This document shows, piece by piece, positions 5,511 through 6,110 of a stretch of 6,110 bases of DNA. The number at the start of each line of letters is the position of its first letter. Position 1 is the first letter of the stretch. Location: the NCBI GenBank assembly GCA_050732575.1, contig JBOHRF010000319.1, forward strand, positions 1 to 6,110, written 5' to 3'. This DNA comes from JBBDWZ01 sp050732575. GTDB taxonomy: Bacteria; Gemmatimonadota; Gemmatimonadetes; Longimicrobiales; RSA9. Position numbers and translations under genes: made by a program. The notes below the pieces were generated by a model that saw nothing but the letters and a program-made list of their open reading frames with translations, was not told the origin of the DNA and did not search any database.

Positions 5511-6110
5511 TTGCAGCGTCCACAGTTTGCTCTCCTGCACGCGCTACGAAAGCGCGCCATCGTCCAGTGGGTCATTGCCTACCTGGCGGTAGCCTGGCTA
5601 CTGCTGCAACTCCTCAGCATACTGGCCGATCAATTCAACTGGCCGCTCGCGTTGCAACGCGGTTTTACCGTGCCGCTCGCAGTAGGTGTACTCGCTGCTA
5701 TTGTCATAGGCTGGTATCACGGCGAGGAAGGCCGGCAACGGATAGGCGCCGTCGAGCTCATCATGCTGGCCGCGATCGGACTGATTGCAGGTGCCGCGTT
5801 GCAGGTCGTGCGGCGGAATTCGTATGCAGCGGCGGACGCCCTGGTCGAGCCAGCGGGTATGCCGCGCGCGTCAGCCGCGCCGGCGCGCACGTCCATTGCC
5901 GTCCTGCCGTTCGTCAACCACAGCGGCGATCGTGACACGGATTACTTCAGCGACGGCATCACGGAGCAGCTGATCGATGCCCTGGCCAACTCGCCTGACC
6001 TTCATGTAGCATCGCGCACCTCCTCGTTTGCGTTCAAGGGTGATCGGGCGAACGTAGTGGAGATCGGACGGCGGCTGCAGGTTGCCAATGTGCTGGAGGG
6101 CAGTGTGCGT
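5511..6110 (+). CDS. Membrane-anchored TolB-like domain protein, N-terminal part (cut by window edge)
   Basis: 200 codons with no stop before the edge. Three membrane segments are visible at about 18-38 (IVQWVIAYLAVAWLLLQ), 52-69 and 80-98, with the family signature WYHGEEGRQR (68-77) between the second and third. From S128 follows the TolB-like domain of COG5616 proteins: SIAVLPFVNHSGD, DYFSDGITEQLIDAL, ASRTSSFAFKG, IGRRLQVANVLEGSVR. In this family TPR repeats usually follow, and the domain lies on the far side of the membrane or serves as a scaffold; some relatives carry adenylate cyclase or winged-helix domains, but here the N-terminus is only membrane. The start is the TTG at 5511, the only plausible one: an in-frame stop sits at 5478-5480 and the next ATG falls inside the third membrane segment. 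The ribosome binding site is poor (CACGGA). The ten-base gap after the NHL gene suggests co-transcription. Confidence 0.87.
   Translation, partial: MQRPQFALLHALRKRAIVQWVIAYLAVAWLLLQLLSILADQFNWPLALQRGFTVPLAVGVLAAIVIGWYHGEEGRQRIGAVELIMLAAIGLIAGAALQVVRRNSYAAADALVEPAGMPRASAAPARTSIAVLPFVNHSGDRDTDYFSDGITEQLIDALANSPDLHVASRTSSFAFKGDRANVVEIGRRLQVANVLEGSVR

Overview
This GC-rich window has all its genes on the + strand and G/C-rich third codon positions. It looks like chromosomal DNA from a proteobacterium. A secreted amidating-lyase-like propeller protein beside a membrane-anchored TolB-like/TPR protein, plus an S1/P1 nuclease, suggests a gammaproteobacterium near the Xanthomonadales or Steroidobacter groups. 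That assignment is inferred from gene content and is not firm. No rRNA, tRNA, insertion sequence, prophage gene or CRISPR array is visible.

Layout: (1) 41-1360 is an exported protein with PD40/TolB-type propeller repeats fused to a C-terminal thioredoxin-fold domain whose CxxC has become SAHS. (2) 1350-1670 is an overlapping small unknown protein with a CxC/HxH/C cluster. (3) 1671-1748 is a long, nearly perfect inverted repeat between genes. (4) 1784-2641 is an S1/P1-type zinc nuclease with all nine metal ligands. (5) 2642-2855 is a compact leader region holding a sigma70-like promoter, a 25-codon small ORF with a strong ribosome binding site, a GC hairpin and a strong intrinsic terminator. 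(6) 2856-4361 is a methionyl-tRNA-synthetase-like protein with an altered HIGH motif (HVGF) but an intact KISKS. (7) 4409-5500 is an exported peptidylglycine alpha-amidating-lyase-like NHL propeller. (8) From 5511 to the window edge is the N-terminal part of a membrane-anchored TolB-like domain protein.

The most interesting point is the leader of the synthetase-like gene. The terminator's T-tract ends 14 bases before the start codon, so there is no room for a promoter and a normal leader behind it. Transcription probably starts about 175 bases upstream and has to read through the terminator. Together with the small ORF this has the layout of a transcription attenuator controlling an aminoacyl-tRNA-synthetase paralogue. 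The layout is directly visible; the regulation is inferred.

The genes do not form one obvious pathway. Genes 1-2 overlap and are probably co-transcribed. The synthetase-like gene, the NHL gene and the TolB-like gene lie within short gaps (47 and 10 bases) with no terminator between them, so they may form one transcript.
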